In this document: in pieces, positions 32,687 to 41,606 of the stretch
How positions within the stretch are numbered: position 1 is the first letter of the stretch
Layout of the letters: each line of letters starts with the position of its first letter
Source: Pseudomonas cichorii
Lineage (GTDB): Bacteria > Pseudomonadota > Gammaproteobacteria > Pseudomonadales > Pseudomonadaceae
DNA length: 64,000 nt
Direction: 5' to 3'
Assembly (NCBI RefSeq): GCF_018343775.1
Contig: NZ_CP074349.1
Location: 3,462,001-3,526,000 of the forward strand
The notes under the pieces: model-generated
What the model saw: only the letters and a program-made list of their open reading frames with translations
Database searches by the model: none
What the model was told of the DNA's origin: nothing
Position numbers and translations under genes: made by a program

Positions 32687-32875
32687 TCAGCGCTTGACCT
32701 TGCGTCGCATGATGCCGTTCAGAACGACCACGATCACGGCCACGCTGATGGCAATGTACTGGAAGGTCTTCTCACTCAGCACACCCGTGTTCTGCAGGTG
32801 TGACAGCCCCAGCATGATCGCCATGACGGACAGGATGATCAGAATGGAGTAAATCAAGCGTTGCTTGTTGGTCAT
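32687..32875 (-). CDS. Small two-helix membrane protein
   Basis: The ATG at 32875 has AGGAAACC upstream. The 62-residue product has two hydrophobic helices (about 8-24 and 40-55) and a basic C-terminus (MRRKVKR), which suggests an inner-membrane protein with the tail in the cytoplasm. I do not know its function. It converges on the winged-helix gene and is divergent from the Kef-type antiporter gene. A longer in-frame reading up to 33001 lacks a start signal and hydrophobic pattern. Confidence 0.65.
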   Translation of the reverse strand: MTNKQRLIYSILIILSVMAIMLGLSHLQNTGVLSEKTFQYIAISVAVIVVVLNGIMRRKVKR

Positions 32876-33092
32876 AACGGTTTCCTGAGTTCTCTGGACA
32901 GCATTGGCTCTGCGCAAATGCCCGCATATGGTACGCCGATGCGCCGCTTCTGGCACGGCTCCCCCCGCTTCATCACCGCCTCTTTGACAGTCACAAAGCA
33001 CAATTGAACATTGCCGTGTGAATCACGCATGGTTTAATGCCGCCCCTCAAAGTCGTTTATCGACTGTTCATGACTTGCCAAGGAGTTTCAAC

Positions 33093-34907
33093 ATGCCCCA
33101 TGAAGGCAGCCTGCTACAGGCCGCAGTCGTGTTCCTGCTCGCCGCCGTATTGACCGTTCCGCTGGCCAAACGCCTGCAACTGGGCGCCGTGCTGGGCTAT
33201 TTATTCGCGGGGGTCATCATCGGTCCTTCAGTACTCAAACTGATCGATAACCCGGAAAGCGTCAGCCATATCTCGGAACTCGGGGTGGTGTTGCTGCTGT
33301 TCATCATCGGCCTGGAGCTGTCCCCAAAACGTTTATGGGTGATGCGCAAGGCAGTCTTTGGTGTCGGCATGGCGCAAGTGCTGCTGACCGGTCTGGTGAT
33401 TGGCTGTGTTGCCCTGCTGGCCTTCGAGCAACCCCTGAATACAGCTGTGGTGCTGGGTCTTGGGCTCGCATTGTCTTCCACCGCTTTCGGCCTGCAAAGC
33501 CTGGCCGAGCGCAAGGAGCTGAACAGCCCCCACGGACGCCTGGCGTTTGCCATTCTGCTGTTTCAGGACATCGCGGCCATCCCGCTGATTGCCATGGTTC
33601 CGTTGCTGGCCGGCACCAGCCACGAGCAAGAACTCAGCTCCCATGAAAGCCTGCTCCACAGCCTGCAAGTGCTGGGCAGCATCGCGATTGTGGTGGTCGG
33701 AGGCCGCTACCTGCTACGCCCGGTGTTTCGCATCGTGGCCAAGACCAAGATTCAGGAAGTGTCCACAGCCACCGCACTCCTGGTGGTCATGGGGACAGCC
33801 TGGTTGATGGAGCTGGTGGGCGTGTCCATGGCGCTGGGCGCATTCCTGGCCGGTCTGCTGCTGGCAGACTCCGAGTACCGGCACGAACTCGAAGCGCAGA
33901 TCGAGCCTTTCAAAGGGCTGTTGCTGGGGCTGTTTTTCATCAGCGTCGGGATGGGTGCCAATATCAGCCTGCTGTTCAGTTCACCGGTGATTGTGCTGGG
34001 ACTGACCTTTCTGCTGATTGCCCTGAAGTTTCCGCTGCTGTTTTTCATCGGGCGTCTGGCAGGCGGGCTGAGTAAACAGAATGCCCTGAGTCTGGGGCTG
34101 GTGCTGGCCGCAGGGGGTGAGTTCGCTTTCGTTGTCTTCAAGATCGGCAACCAGCAAGGCCTGTTCGAGCCCGAGCTGTACGACATTCTGATCCTGGCCA
34201 TTACTCTCTCAATGGCCATGACGCCGCTGCTGTTCATGGCCATGGCCCGCTGGATCAAGCCCAAGGTCAAGCCTGTCGAGGTGCCGGACGAGTACAGCGA
34301 TATCAATACCGACAGCCCTCGCGTGGTGATTGCCGGCATGGGCCGTATGGGCCAGATCGTGGCGCGTATTCTGCGGGCGCAGAATATCCCTTTCGTGGCG
34401 CTGGATACCGCGGTGGAATCCATCGAGTTCTCGCGCAGCTTCGGCAATGTTCCGGTGTTCTATGGCGACCCGCTGAAGCCGGAAATCCTGCGGGCGGCCA
34501 AGGTTCATGAAGCCGAGTTCTTTATCATCGCCACCGATGACCCCGACACCAACATCAAGACCGCCGAGCTGATCCGTAAGCTGTACCCGGACATGAAGAT
34601 CATCGCCCGCGCGCGTAACCGCCAGCACGTCCATCGCCTGATCGACGTGGGTGCCCAGGCGGTACGTGAAACGTTCTATTCCAGTCTGGAAATGAGCCGT
34701 CAGACCTTGCTGGGCCTTGGCTTGAGCCAGGCCCAGGCCGATGCACGGATCAGCCGCTTCAAGCGTCACGACGAACAGGTACTGGCTGCCCAGCATCTGG
34801 TGTATGACGACGAAGCCAAGCTTCTGCAAACCGCACGGGAAGCCAGGAAGGAACTGGCGCAGTTGTTCGAGGCAGATCGTCAGGAAGAGGAATCGGGGAA
34901 ATCCTGA
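33093..34907 (+). CDS. Kef-type potassium/proton antiporter with RCK domain
   Basis: The 604-residue protein has about 12 membrane helices of the CPA2 antiporter fold (from LLQAAVVFLLAAVLTVPLAK onward, including SSTAFGLQSL and GGEFAFVVF). A cytoplasmic RCK/TrkA-N domain follows (VVIAGMGRMGQIVARILRAQ, about residue 412) with the Rossmann glycine motif. It is like KefB and KefC, which release potassium and acidify the cytoplasm when glutathione adducts bind. A KefF or KefG ancillary subunit is not adjacent. I chose the ATG at 33093 because AGGAG lies eight bases upstream; the frame is open 75 bases further. A REP-like hairpin follows the stop. Confidence 0.88.
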   Translation: MPHEGSLLQAAVVFLLAAVLTVPLAKRLQLGAVLGYLFAGVIIGPSVLKLIDNPESVSHISELGVVLLLFIIGLELSPKRLWVMRKAVFGVGMAQVLLTGLVIGCVALLAFEQPLNTAVVLGLGLALSSTAFGLQSLAERKELNSPHGRLAFAILLFQDIAAIPLIAMVPLLAGTSHEQELSSHESLLHSLQVLGSIAIVVVGGRYLLRPVFRIVAKTKIQEVSTATALLVVMGTAWLMELVGVSMALGAFLAGLLLADSEYRHELEAQIEPFKGLLLGLFFISVGMGANISLLFSSPVIVLGLTFLLIALKFPLLFFIGRLAGGLSKQNALSLGLVLAAGGEFAFVVFKIGNQQGLFEPELYDILILAITLSMAMTPLLFMAMARWIKPKVKPVEVPDEYSDINTDSPRVVIAGMGRMGQIVARILRAQNIPFVALDTAVESIEFSRSFGNVPVFYGDPLKPEILRAAKVHEAEFFIIATDDPDTNIKTAELIRKLYPDMKIIARARNRQHVHRLIDVGAQAVRETFYSSLEMSRQTLLGLGLSQAQADARISRFKRHDEQVLAAQHLVYDDEAKLLQTAREARKELAQLFEADRQEEESGKS

Positions 34908-34957
34908 TTCGCGACTGAAATCGCTCCTACAGGCGTAGGAGCAAATTCATTCGCGAA
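34907..34957. repeat. REP-like palindrome after the Kef-type gene
   Basis: GCTCCTAC pairs with GTAGGAGC over a four-base loop, flanked by outer arms TTCGCGA and TTCGCGAA. The structure lies between the ends of two convergent genes and could also serve as their transcription terminator. Confidence 0.6.
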
Positions 34958-34963
34958 AACCTG

Positions 34964-35893
34964 CTACTCGGCATACGGGCTATCCCAATAGCGCTTGTGC
35001 ATGCCGAGTTTTTTCTTCAGGCCTTTGGGCAGACGCTTTTCCTGCTTGCTCAGTTTATAGGCCAGCAGCTTGAGGGCGTTGCGTATGAAAGACAGTGGCC
35101 ACAGCAGAACGCGACGCTTGCCCAGAAAGGCCAGCTCTGATTTCACGTAGCGCATCCCCTCGCCCGCAATGCCGCCAAAGGTTTCGTAGATCCAGGATTC
35201 CCGAGACTGGAACACGCCGATATCGAAGTAACGACAAAACTCTTCGCGCAGGCTGTAGTTGTGGGAATGCCTGCACACCGCCGAACCTTCGTAAGCGATT
35301 TTCCAGCCGTCGAGCAGCATCCTGGCCGTGACGTACATGTCTTCGGAGAGGATCACATGCCGCGGGAAGCCTCCCGTCGCCAGCAACGCCTCCCGACGAT
35401 ACGCCGCGAAGGAGTTCGACATGAACGGTGTCTTGATGCCAAGCGTTGCAGCATCTTCAAGGGTCTTAATCCGGGAAGTCGGCGGGTAATTGAACAGGCG
35501 CGCATGTTGCGCCAGCAGGTTGGCATCCTTGTGGGGCAACTGCCGCCCGCATACTGCGCCTACCTTGGGATCGGCAAACGGCAGCAGGATATTGGCGATG
35601 GCGTCGACGTCCTCCACATAGGCATCCTGGGTCATGTAGACGTAGACGTCGTAGTCGGGGTAGCGCTCGACCATCATCTGCCGGGTGCCGCCGTGGTTGA
35701 AGTCCTTGCTGTCGATACGGATCACATTGGCACAGCGTGACTGTGCCAGTTCCAGCGTGCCATCCGACGAGCTGGAATCAACGATCAGGGTGTCGAAGGT
35801 CGCGGTCTGGGTCGCCAGAGAATCCAGCAGGCGATCCAGATCCTTGCGCCCGTTGTAGGTCGGAATGACACAAGCCACTCTCAAAGACGGCAT
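34964..35893 (-). CDS. Glycosyltransferase family 2 (rhamnosyltransferase-like)
   Basis: The 309-residue protein opens with VACVIPTYNGRKDLDRLL, the nucleotide-sugar binding start of GT-A family 2 enzymes. It continues with LIVDSSSSDGTLELA and a DxD-like region around YMTQDAYVED, and NSFAAYRREALLATGGFP supplies the acceptor-side motif. It resembles WbbL-type rhamnosyltransferases that decorate O-antigen or exopolysaccharide. There is no signal peptide; the C-terminus is basic and may touch the membrane. The ATG at 35893 with GGAG upstream was chosen over a start 33 bases earlier. Other polysaccharide genes are not adjacent, so the substrate is unknown. Confidence 0.8.
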   Translation of the reverse strand: MPSLRVACVIPTYNGRKDLDRLLDSLATQTATFDTLIVDSSSSDGTLELAQSRCANVIRIDSKDFNHGGTRQMMVERYPDYDVYVYMTQDAYVEDVDAIANILLPFADPKVGAVCGRQLPHKDANLLAQHARLFNYPPTSRIKTLEDAATLGIKTPFMSNSFAAYRREALLATGGFPRHVILSEDMYVTARMLLDGWKIAYEGSAVCRHSHNYSLREEFCRYFDIGVFQSRESWIYETFGGIAGEGMRYVKSELAFLGKRRVLLWPLSFIRNALKLLAYKLSKQEKRLPKGLKKKLGMHKRYWDSPYAE

Positions 35894-35982
35894 AACAATA
35901 CTCCAGAGCAAATTCCTGATGCCCAATCTGTCAGCGTGTTTGAGGGTAGCTCATGCCTCGCCGGACGACCATTTGAATGCAA

Positions 35983-37191
35983 TCAGCCCAGCACTTCACT
36001 CAAGGGAATGAAATTGACCCAGTCACCTTCAGCAACCGTGGTGCCTTCACGCACCTCGATCAAGCCGTCGGCCCAGGCCGCACTGCGCAGAACGCCGGAG
36101 CTTTGATTGCTGTAGGCCACGGCGCGCCCCAGTTCCAGACGCCCGCGCAGGTATTCGCGACGATTGCCCGCCTTGCGCCAGACGAACCCGGCCGGGACGG
36201 GAAACTGCATGGGCGTGACATCTGCAACGCCCTGACGGCGGAGCAGATAGGCGCGAGCCAGCAACGCAAAGGTCACCAGCGTGGACGCCGGATTACCCGG
36301 CAGGCCGATCACCGGCACGCCACGGAAATGGCCGAAGGTCAGCGGCTTGCCCGGCTTGATCGCCAGTTTCCACAACGACAGCTCGCCCTCTTCCCGTAGC
36401 GCATGGCCGAGGAAGTCCGCTTCGCCTACGGATACGCCGCCCGTGGACAGGATCAGGTCGACCTCGTTGAGCCCCGCCAATGCAGCACGGGTCTTTTCCA
36501 GATCGTCCGGCAGAATGCCTGCATCCACGACCTCGCACTCAAGACGCTTCAACCAACTGCACAGCAGCACGCGATTACTGTTGTAGATCTGCCCAGGTCC
36601 CAAGGGCTGACCGGGTTCGATCAACTCATCGCCGGTGGAAAGCACGGCCACACGAACCCGGCGTATGACCTCAAGCCCGGCCAGGCCCAGGGATGCCGCG
36701 AGCCCCAGTTCGATAGGCCCCAGACGAGTACCCGCTGCCAGCACCTTGTCGCCGACCGTGGTTTCCTGTCCTTGGGGACGGATGTTCTGGCCAGGCTTCA
36801 GTGGCTCGGTAAAACGTACGCGCTGGTCCTGCAGGACTTCGGCGTTTTCCTGCATCTCGACGCAATCGGCACCTTCCGGCATGGGAGCGCCGGTGAAGAT
36901 CCGTGCGCAAGTGCCGGCTGCCAGCGGCTCGGGAGCCTGCCCGGCGAAGATGCGCTGGCTGACGGGCAGCGGCTCGCCGGTCCAGTCCGCCAGACGCAAG
37001 GCGTAACCGTCCATGGCGCTGTTGGGCCAGGGCGGCAGGTCGAGGGTGGAAATCAGATCCACCGCCAATACACGCCCCTGGGCTTCGGCCAGCGGAACCC
37101 GTTCACGCTCGGTGACGGGCGAGGCTTCTGCCATTTCCAGCAGACGCGCTATGGCTTGTTCGACAGGCATCAGGGCCTGAGGTGCGTTCAT
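35983..37191 (-). CDS. moeA: Molybdopterin molybdenumtransferase MoeA
   Basis: The 402-residue enzyme inserts molybdate into adenylylated molybdopterin in the last step of molybdenum cofactor synthesis. Domain order is typical: the N-terminal region with PPWPNSAMDGYALR, the MoCF catalytic domain with STGDELIEPGQPL and STGGVSVGEADF, the GLPGNPAS loop, and the C-terminal beta domain. The stop lies 89 bases from the glycosyltransferase start on the same strand. It follows moaB with a six-base gap, so the two share a transcript. Confidence 0.95.
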   Translation of the reverse strand: MNAPQALMPVEQAIARLLEMAEASPVTERERVPLAEAQGRVLAVDLISTLDLPPWPNSAMDGYALRLADWTGEPLPVSQRIFAGQAPEPLAAGTCARIFTGAPMPEGADCVEMQENAEVLQDQRVRFTEPLKPGQNIRPQGQETTVGDKVLAAGTRLGPIELGLAASLGLAGLEVIRRVRVAVLSTGDELIEPGQPLGPGQIYNSNRVLLCSWLKRLECEVVDAGILPDDLEKTRAALAGLNEVDLILSTGGVSVGEADFLGHALREEGELSLWKLAIKPGKPLTFGHFRGVPVIGLPGNPASTLVTFALLARAYLLRRQGVADVTPMQFPVPAGFVWRKAGNRREYLRGRLELGRAVAYSNQSSGVLRSAAWADGLIEVREGTTVAEGDWVNFIPLSEVLG

Positions 37192-37197
37192 GCCCGC

Positions 37198-37737
37198 TCA
37201 ACCACGGGTGGCGCAGGGCTCGGCCTGCTTGAGGTGCGGCACGAAATTGCACGGGCGGAAACGCGAATCCAGCTGTTGAGACAGAATCCCGTCCCAGGCC
37301 GTACGCACCGCGTTGGTGGAGCCCGGCAGGCAGCAGACCAGCGTACCGTTGGACAGACCGGCCAGCGCCCGGGACTGAATGGTCGAGGTGCCGATATCCG
37401 GTACGGAAATCTGCCGGAACAGCTCGCCGAAACCATCGACCTGCTTGTCCAGCAGGCAACTCACGGCTTCCGGGGTGCTGTCACGTCCGGTAAAGCCTGT
37501 GCCGCCAGTTATCAGCACAACCTGAACCTGCTCATCGGCAATCCAGGTCGCAACCTGGGCGCGGATCTTGTACAGGTCATCCTTGAGCAGGACGCGCTCT
37601 ATCAGGCCGTGACCGGCTTCAGTCAGGCGATCGACGAACATCTGCCCCGAGGTATCGTTTTCAAAGGTGCGGGTATCGCTGACGGTCAGGACGGCGATAT
37701 TCAGGGGTACAAAAGGTGTGTCAGCCTTGGCTTTCAT
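37198..37737 (-). CDS. moaB: Molybdenum cofactor biosynthesis protein MoaB
   Basis: A 179-residue MoCF-fold protein that adenylylates molybdopterin. The motifs are [18 protein letters not shown] near the N-terminus, [18 protein letters not shown] in the centre and [17 protein letters not shown] near the end. The ATG at 37737 begins the conserved part; the open frame continues 93 bases upstream into the mobA leader but without a start signal. It precedes moeA by six bases and is divergent from mobA, so 37738-37813 is a shared promoter region of a molybdenum cofactor cluster. Confidence 0.95.
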   Translation of the reverse strand: MKAKADTPFVPLNIAVLTVSDTRTFENDTSGQMFVDRLTEAGHGLIERVLLKDDLYKIRAQVATWIADEQVQVVLITGGTGFTGRDSTPEAVSCLLDKQVDGFGELFRQISVPDIGTSTIQSRALAGLSNGTLVCCLPGSTNAVRTAWDGILSQQLDSRFRPCNFVPHLKQAEPCATRG

Positions 37738-37813
37738 GGCCTCGATCCGGTTGTTAAGGAAACAGGCCGGTGTTATATCACAGCACTCCTTTTTACTGCC
37801 CGGTGAGTCTTTG

Positions 37814-38416
37814 ATGAATGTTGGCGTCACATTGCCGAACTGCTCGATCCTGCTGCTGGCCGGAGGTCAGGGGCAACGCATGGGCGGGCGTGACAAAGGC
37901 CTTGTGCAATGGCAAGGCGAGCCGCTGATTCAGCACCTGCATCGCCTGACACGTCCCTTGACCGATGACCTGATCATTTCCTGCAATCGTAACCTGGAGC
38001 GTTACGCCGCTTACGCCGATCAACTGGTTCAGGACGATAACACCGACTTCTCGGGGCCGCTGGCCGGCATCCGCGCAGCCCTTCCCCTTGCCCGGCACGA
38101 ATACCTGCTGGTGCTGCCCTGCGACGCACCGCTGATCGATAACGCCTTGCTGCAGGCGCTGCGCAACACCGCGCTGGAACACCCGAATCATCCGGTCATG
38201 GTTCGCGAAGGCGAACACTGGCAGCCCCTGCTCTGCATTATCCCGACCCTTCATGCCGAGGCGCTGGAACATGCATGGCAGAGCGGTGAACGCAGCCCGC
38301 GCCGGGCCATGGCGCACCTGCAACCTGTGGCCTTGCAACTGGAGACTGGCGACCCGCGGCTTGCCAATCTGAATACTCCCGAATTGCTGAGTCAGATCAA
38401 TGAACAGGCTCAATAA
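37814..38416 (+). CDS. mobA: Molybdenum cofactor guanylyltransferase MobA
   Basis: The 200-residue protein attaches GMP to molybdopterin cofactor to form the bis-MGD used by formate dehydrogenase and nitrate reductase. It has the nucleotidyltransferase start [19 protein letters not shown], the substrate loop [12 protein letters not shown] and the metal site [11 protein letters not shown]. The start was placed at the ATG at 37814, which precedes the conserved core by 11 residues; upstream codons overlap the moaB leader on the other strand. Confidence 0.95.
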   Translation: MNVGVTLPNCSILLLAGGQGQRMGGRDKGLVQWQGEPLIQHLHRLTRPLTDDLIISCNRNLERYAAYADQLVQDDNTDFSGPLAGIRAALPLARHEYLLVLPCDAPLIDNALLQALRNTALEHPNHPVMVREGEHWQPLLCIIPTLHAEALEHAWQSGERSPRRAMAHLQPVALQLETGDPRLANLNTPELLSQINEQAQ

Positions 38417-38489
38417 ACTTTTCATGGAACTTGCAGAAGGTGTATACGTCTGAGAGTCATTAACCAAGAGTCCATCCGGAGACACTGTC

Positions 38490-38714
38490 ATGAAACAACG
38501 CACTCTTCCTGCCGCCTTTTTGCTGGCACTGGGTATTGCTTCCCTCGCAGGCTGCGCATCGCCAACTGTAATCACTCTGAATGATGGCCGTGAAATCCAG
38601 TCCGTGGACACACCTCACTACGATGAAGATTCGGGCTTCTACGAGTTCAAGCAACTCGATGGCAAGCAGACCCGCATCAACAAGGATCAGGTACGTACCG
38701 TCAAGGATCTGTAA
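38490..38714 (+). CDS. Small YgdI/YgdR-type lipoprotein
   Basis: The 74-residue protein has a lipoprotein signal peptide ending in the lipobox LAGCAS (Cys at residue 22). A DUF903/YgdI-YgdR domain follows (VITLNDGREIQSVDTPHYD, then YEFKQLDGKQTRINKDQVRT), a small beta barrel of unknown role in the envelope. The CGGAGA ribosome-binding site is seen. A strong rho-independent terminator follows 16 bases after the stop. Confidence 0.88.
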   Translation: MKQRTLPAAFLLALGIASLAGCASPTVITLNDGREIQSVDTPHYDEDSGFYEFKQLDGKQTRINKDQVRTVKDL

Positions 38715-38730
38715 TCCGGACGTGATGTAG

Positions 38731-38766
38731 AAAAAACCCGCCAGTCGTATTGATGGCGGGTTTTTT
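38731..38766 (+). terminator. Rho-independent terminator of the small lipoprotein gene
   Basis: AAAAAACCCGCCA and TGGCGGGTTTTTT form a near-perfect stem over ten bases followed by a six-T run. The A-run on the other side means it can also act on the minus strand. Confidence 0.9.
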
Positions 38767-38785
38767 ATTGGCTCCCTCAATTTCC

Positions 38786-38873
38786 GTAGGACCGACTTCA
38801 GTCGGGAAGGCGGTAGTGAACTGGCAATGAGGGCTGAATGTACTGGCCTCTTCCCGGCTGAAGCCGGTCCTAC
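38786..38873. repeat. Pair of inverted REP elements
   Basis: GTAGGACCGACTTCAGTCGG followed by GAAG lies at 38786-38809, and its inverted copy with CTTCCCGGCTGAAGCCGGTC followed by CTAC lies at 38850-38873, separated by 40 bases. Each unit is itself a small hairpin. This is the usual two-unit REP arrangement of Pseudomonas genomes. Confidence 0.8.
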
Positions 38874-38879
38874 CTGTGC

Positions 38880-39770
38880 TTACCAATCAAGTTTCAGCAG
38901 ACTCTCGAACTGGCGTGGCTCCCCGCTCACCGGGTCGATGAAGCGCAACCCCTGTGCCAGCAGTTTCAATGGCCGGTCGTAATCGTCGACTGCATCCTTG
39001 ATGACATCGGGATAGAACGGGTCATTGCAGATCGCCGCGCCCAGCGCCGCCATGTGCACGCGCAACTGATGCTTCTTGCCGGTCACCGGATACAGCCCGT
39101 AACGCCACAACTCCCCGTTACGCTCGCAGACTTCAATGCGAGTCTCGGTATTACTGGTACCCGGCCCTTCCTGCATGCGGAAAAACGGTTCGCCATCCAC
39201 CAGCCTACTCTTGTGCAGACGAGGAAATTCGAGTCCGGGCAGCGCAGGTGCAATGGCTTCGTAACGTTTGTCGATCTTGCGAGTGGGAAACAGCGCCTGA
39301 TAAGCCGAGCGGCTTTGCTTGTTGGCCGAAAACAGCACCAGCCCCGCGGTATGCCGGTCGATGCGGTGCAGCGGAACCAGGTCCGGGTTGCCCAATCGAT
39401 GAATCAGACGCCGCAGCAGGGTTTGCTCGACATATTCGCCAGCAGGCGTAACCGGCAGGAACGGGGGCTTGTCGGCCACGACCAGATGCTCATCGGCATA
39501 CAGAATCGTTTCCACGACCGGGATCGGCGTTTCGTTCGGGACTTCGCGAAAATAGTGAATCTTCAGGCCTTCCCGATAAGCCAGATCGGGGGAGACGGGC
39601 ATGCCGTTGCCATCCAGCACCCTGCCACGGGCGATGCGGTCCAGCCACTGCTCACGGCTGATGGCCGTGAATCGCGCGCACAGGCAGTCGAGTACCGTCG
39701 CCCAGGGGCCAGGCGGCAGATAGAGGGTACTGGCTTGGTTATGGGCGGCAACAAAAACGGACTCGGACAT
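38880..39770 (-). CDS. RluA-family pseudouridine synthase
   Basis: The 296-residue enzyme isomerises uridine to pseudouridine in rRNA or tRNA. The catalytic motif is LHRIDRHTAGLVLF, with the Asp of HRxDxxT, preceded by the VVADKPPFLPVTP segment, and the closing PVTGKKHQLRVHM motif is present. An N-terminal region of about 90 residues replaces the S4 domain of RluA to RluD. The start is uncertain: I take the ATG at 39770, but an in-frame GTG at 39785 is possible and neither has a good ribosome-binding site. The target base cannot be told from sequence. Confidence 0.9.
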   Translation of the reverse strand: MSESVFVAAHNQASTLYLPPGPWATVLDCLCARFTAISREQWLDRIARGRVLDGNGMPVSPDLAYREGLKIHYFREVPNETPIPVVETILYADEHLVVADKPPFLPVTPAGEYVEQTLLRRLIHRLGNPDLVPLHRIDRHTAGLVLFSANKQSRSAYQALFPTRKIDKRYEAIAPALPGLEFPRLHKSRLVDGEPFFRMQEGPGTSNTETRIEVCERNGELWRYGLYPVTGKKHQLRVHMAALGAAICNDPFYPDVIKDAVDDYDRPLKLLAQGLRFIDPVSGEPRQFESLLKLDW

Positions 39771-39976
39771 GCGCGGATCTGACACTCGTGAAGATGCAGG
39801 AACAACGGACGTGCATTATCCCTCAAGGGCTTGATCCTCGCTATGCGGGCGATAACCGCACCAAATTCCTGCAAGGCCGGAGATAGAACCTGCAGCACTT
39901 TGAACCATCTGGTACATTTTGCCGAAAATGTTTGCCCGACACCGGGCAGTGACGCCAGAACAAGAGACAGAAAGTC

Positions 39977-40831
39977 ATGACCCAGATTGAAAGACCGTCC
40001 ATTCTCGCGGGCCTGATCGGCTCAGGTATCCAGGCCTCACGAACACCGTCGATGCATGAACATGAAGGCGATGCCCAGGGTTTGCGCTATCTGTATCGGC
40101 TGATAGATATCGACGCCCTCAAGCTGGATATCAACGCACTGCCGCGCCTGCTGGAAGGCGCCCAGAACACGGGGTTCACAGGCCTCAATATCACCTTCCC
40201 CTGCAAACAGGCCGTCATTCCTCTGCTGGACGAACTGTCCGACGAGGCTCGCGGCATTGGCGCAGTCAACACCGTGGTCTTCAAGGATGGCAAGCGTATC
40301 GGCCATAACACCGACTGCCTGGGCTTTGCCGAAGGTTTGCAGCGCGGTCTGGCTCAGGCTCCGCGTCAACATGTGGTGCAGATGGGCGCTGGAGGTGCCG
40401 GCGCTGCCGTGGCCCATGCGTTGCTCAGTGCAGGCGTGCAACGCTTGAGTGTGTTCGAGGTAGAGCCTGAACGCGCCCGAGGCCTGGTCGATAACCTCAA
40501 TACGTTTTTCGGCGCAGGCCGGGCTCAGGTGGGCATCGATCTGCCAGGGGCAATGGCCGAAGCCGACGGGCTGGTCAATACCACACCTGTGGGCATGGCC
40601 AAATTGCCCGGTACGCCCTTGCCGGTAGAACTGCTGCGCCCCGAACTCTGGGTGGCCGAAATCATTTACTTCCCGCTGGAAACCGAACTGCTCAAACATG
40701 CCCGCGCACTGGGCTGCCGCACTCTCGACGGCTCGACCATGGCCGTGTTTCAGGCGGTGAAAGCATTCGAGCTGTTCAGTGGTCGCCCTGCCGATGCAGA
40801 GCGCATGATGGACCACTTCCACAGCCTGTAA
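39977..40831 (+). CDS. Quinate/shikimate dehydrogenase, AroE-like
   Basis: The 284-residue protein has the AroE plan but carries the variant signature SRTPSMHEHEG near residue 22, NITFPCKQAVIPLLDEL and GAVNTVVF, then the nucleotide-binding GAGGAGAAVAHAL. The SRTPxMHExEG form marks the clade that includes the NAD-dependent Corynebacterium QsuD rather than the biosynthetic AroE. It would oxidise quinate or shikimate to dehydroquinate or dehydroshikimate, feeding QuiC. It converges on the TetR gene with a three-base gap. A palindrome-like AACCA-TC-TGGT lies upstream near 39902 and may be an operator. Confidence 0.85.
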   Translation: MTQIERPSILAGLIGSGIQASRTPSMHEHEGDAQGLRYLYRLIDIDALKLDINALPRLLEGAQNTGFTGLNITFPCKQAVIPLLDELSDEARGIGAVNTVVFKDGKRIGHNTDCLGFAEGLQRGLAQAPRQHVVQMGAGGAGAAVAHALLSAGVQRLSVFEVEPERARGLVDNLNTFFGAGRAQVGIDLPGAMAEADGLVNTTPVGMAKLPGTPLPVELLRPELWVAEIIYFPLETELLKHARALGCRTLDGSTMAVFQAVKAFELFSGRPADAERMMDHFHSL

Positions 40832-40834
40832 GAC

Positions 40835-41506
40835 TCAACGTTTGAGGTAACTCAGGACAGCGTCGCAGATCATGGTCTTGTGACGCTTCTTGACATCATC
40901 GCTCCACAGTTCGATCTGGAAAATCTCGCTGAACGTGTGGCGGTTGGAAATGCGATAGAAGCAGAACGAGCTGATCATCAGGTGCAGGTCCACCGGATGG
41001 ACACCTTCGCGGAACAGCCCCATGGACTCGCCGCGTCGCAAAATATCGTCCAGCGCACGAATGATGTTCTGGCTCTTGGCCTGAATCGAATCGGACTGTT
41101 TGACGTTCTCGCCATTATGTATGTTTTCGATGCAGACAATCCGCACGAAATCGACATTGCGGTCATGGTGGTCGAAGGTGAATTCCACGACTCGATGGAT
41201 GGCTTCCACCGGCTCAAGCTCGCCCAGGTTCAACTGGCTTTCGGTGGTGCGGATATCGCCGTAGAGCTTTTCCAGCACTTCAACGTACAGTTGCTCCTTG
41301 CTACCGAAGTAGTAATAGATCATCCGTTTCGACGTCTTGGTGCGCTCGGCGATGGCATCGACTCGCGCCCCGGTCAACCCATAGGCAACGAACTCGACGA
41401 TGGCCGCCTGCAGGATATCCTCGCGGGTTTTCTCCGGATTGTTCTTGCGGCTCTTGCGCAGCGCATCGACGGGCTCGACGGCAGCGGAGTCGGCAGTTTT
41501 TTTCAT
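40835..41506 (-). CDS. TetR family regulator of the quinate/shikimate genes
   Basis: The 223-residue protein has an N-terminal TetR helix-turn-helix (TREDILQAAIVEFVAYGLTG, then TKTSKRMIYYYFGSKEQLY) and a C-terminal ligand domain. It is transcribed in the same direction as quiC, 100 bases downstream, and converges on the AroE-like gene. Its position suggests it controls the quinate/shikimate genes by sensing one of the intermediates, which is inference. Candidate binding sites share a TGGTTAG element upstream of three nearby genes. Confidence 0.9.
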   Translation of the reverse strand: MKKTADSAAVEPVDALRKSRKNNPEKTREDILQAAIVEFVAYGLTGARVDAIAERTKTSKRMIYYYFGSKEQLYVEVLEKLYGDIRTTESQLNLGELEPVEAIHRVVEFTFDHHDRNVDFVRIVCIENIHNGENVKQSDSIQAKSQNIIRALDDILRRGESMGLFREGVHPVDLHLMISSFCFYRISNRHTFSEIFQIELWSDDVKKRHKTMICDAVLSYLKR

Positions 41507-41606
41507 TATTCGCTCACGACCACGGTTGAATTCCGGATTATGAAGCGCGTAATGGATCGAGGGAAGCTGCGCAGCACTCCTGCACTGCGCAGCCCGGCAG
41601 CTGGCG

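Noticed and set aside
36403..37806. A 467-codon plus-strand frame across moeA and moaB
   Set aside because: It is antisense to two recognised molybdenum cofactor genes with clear motifs.
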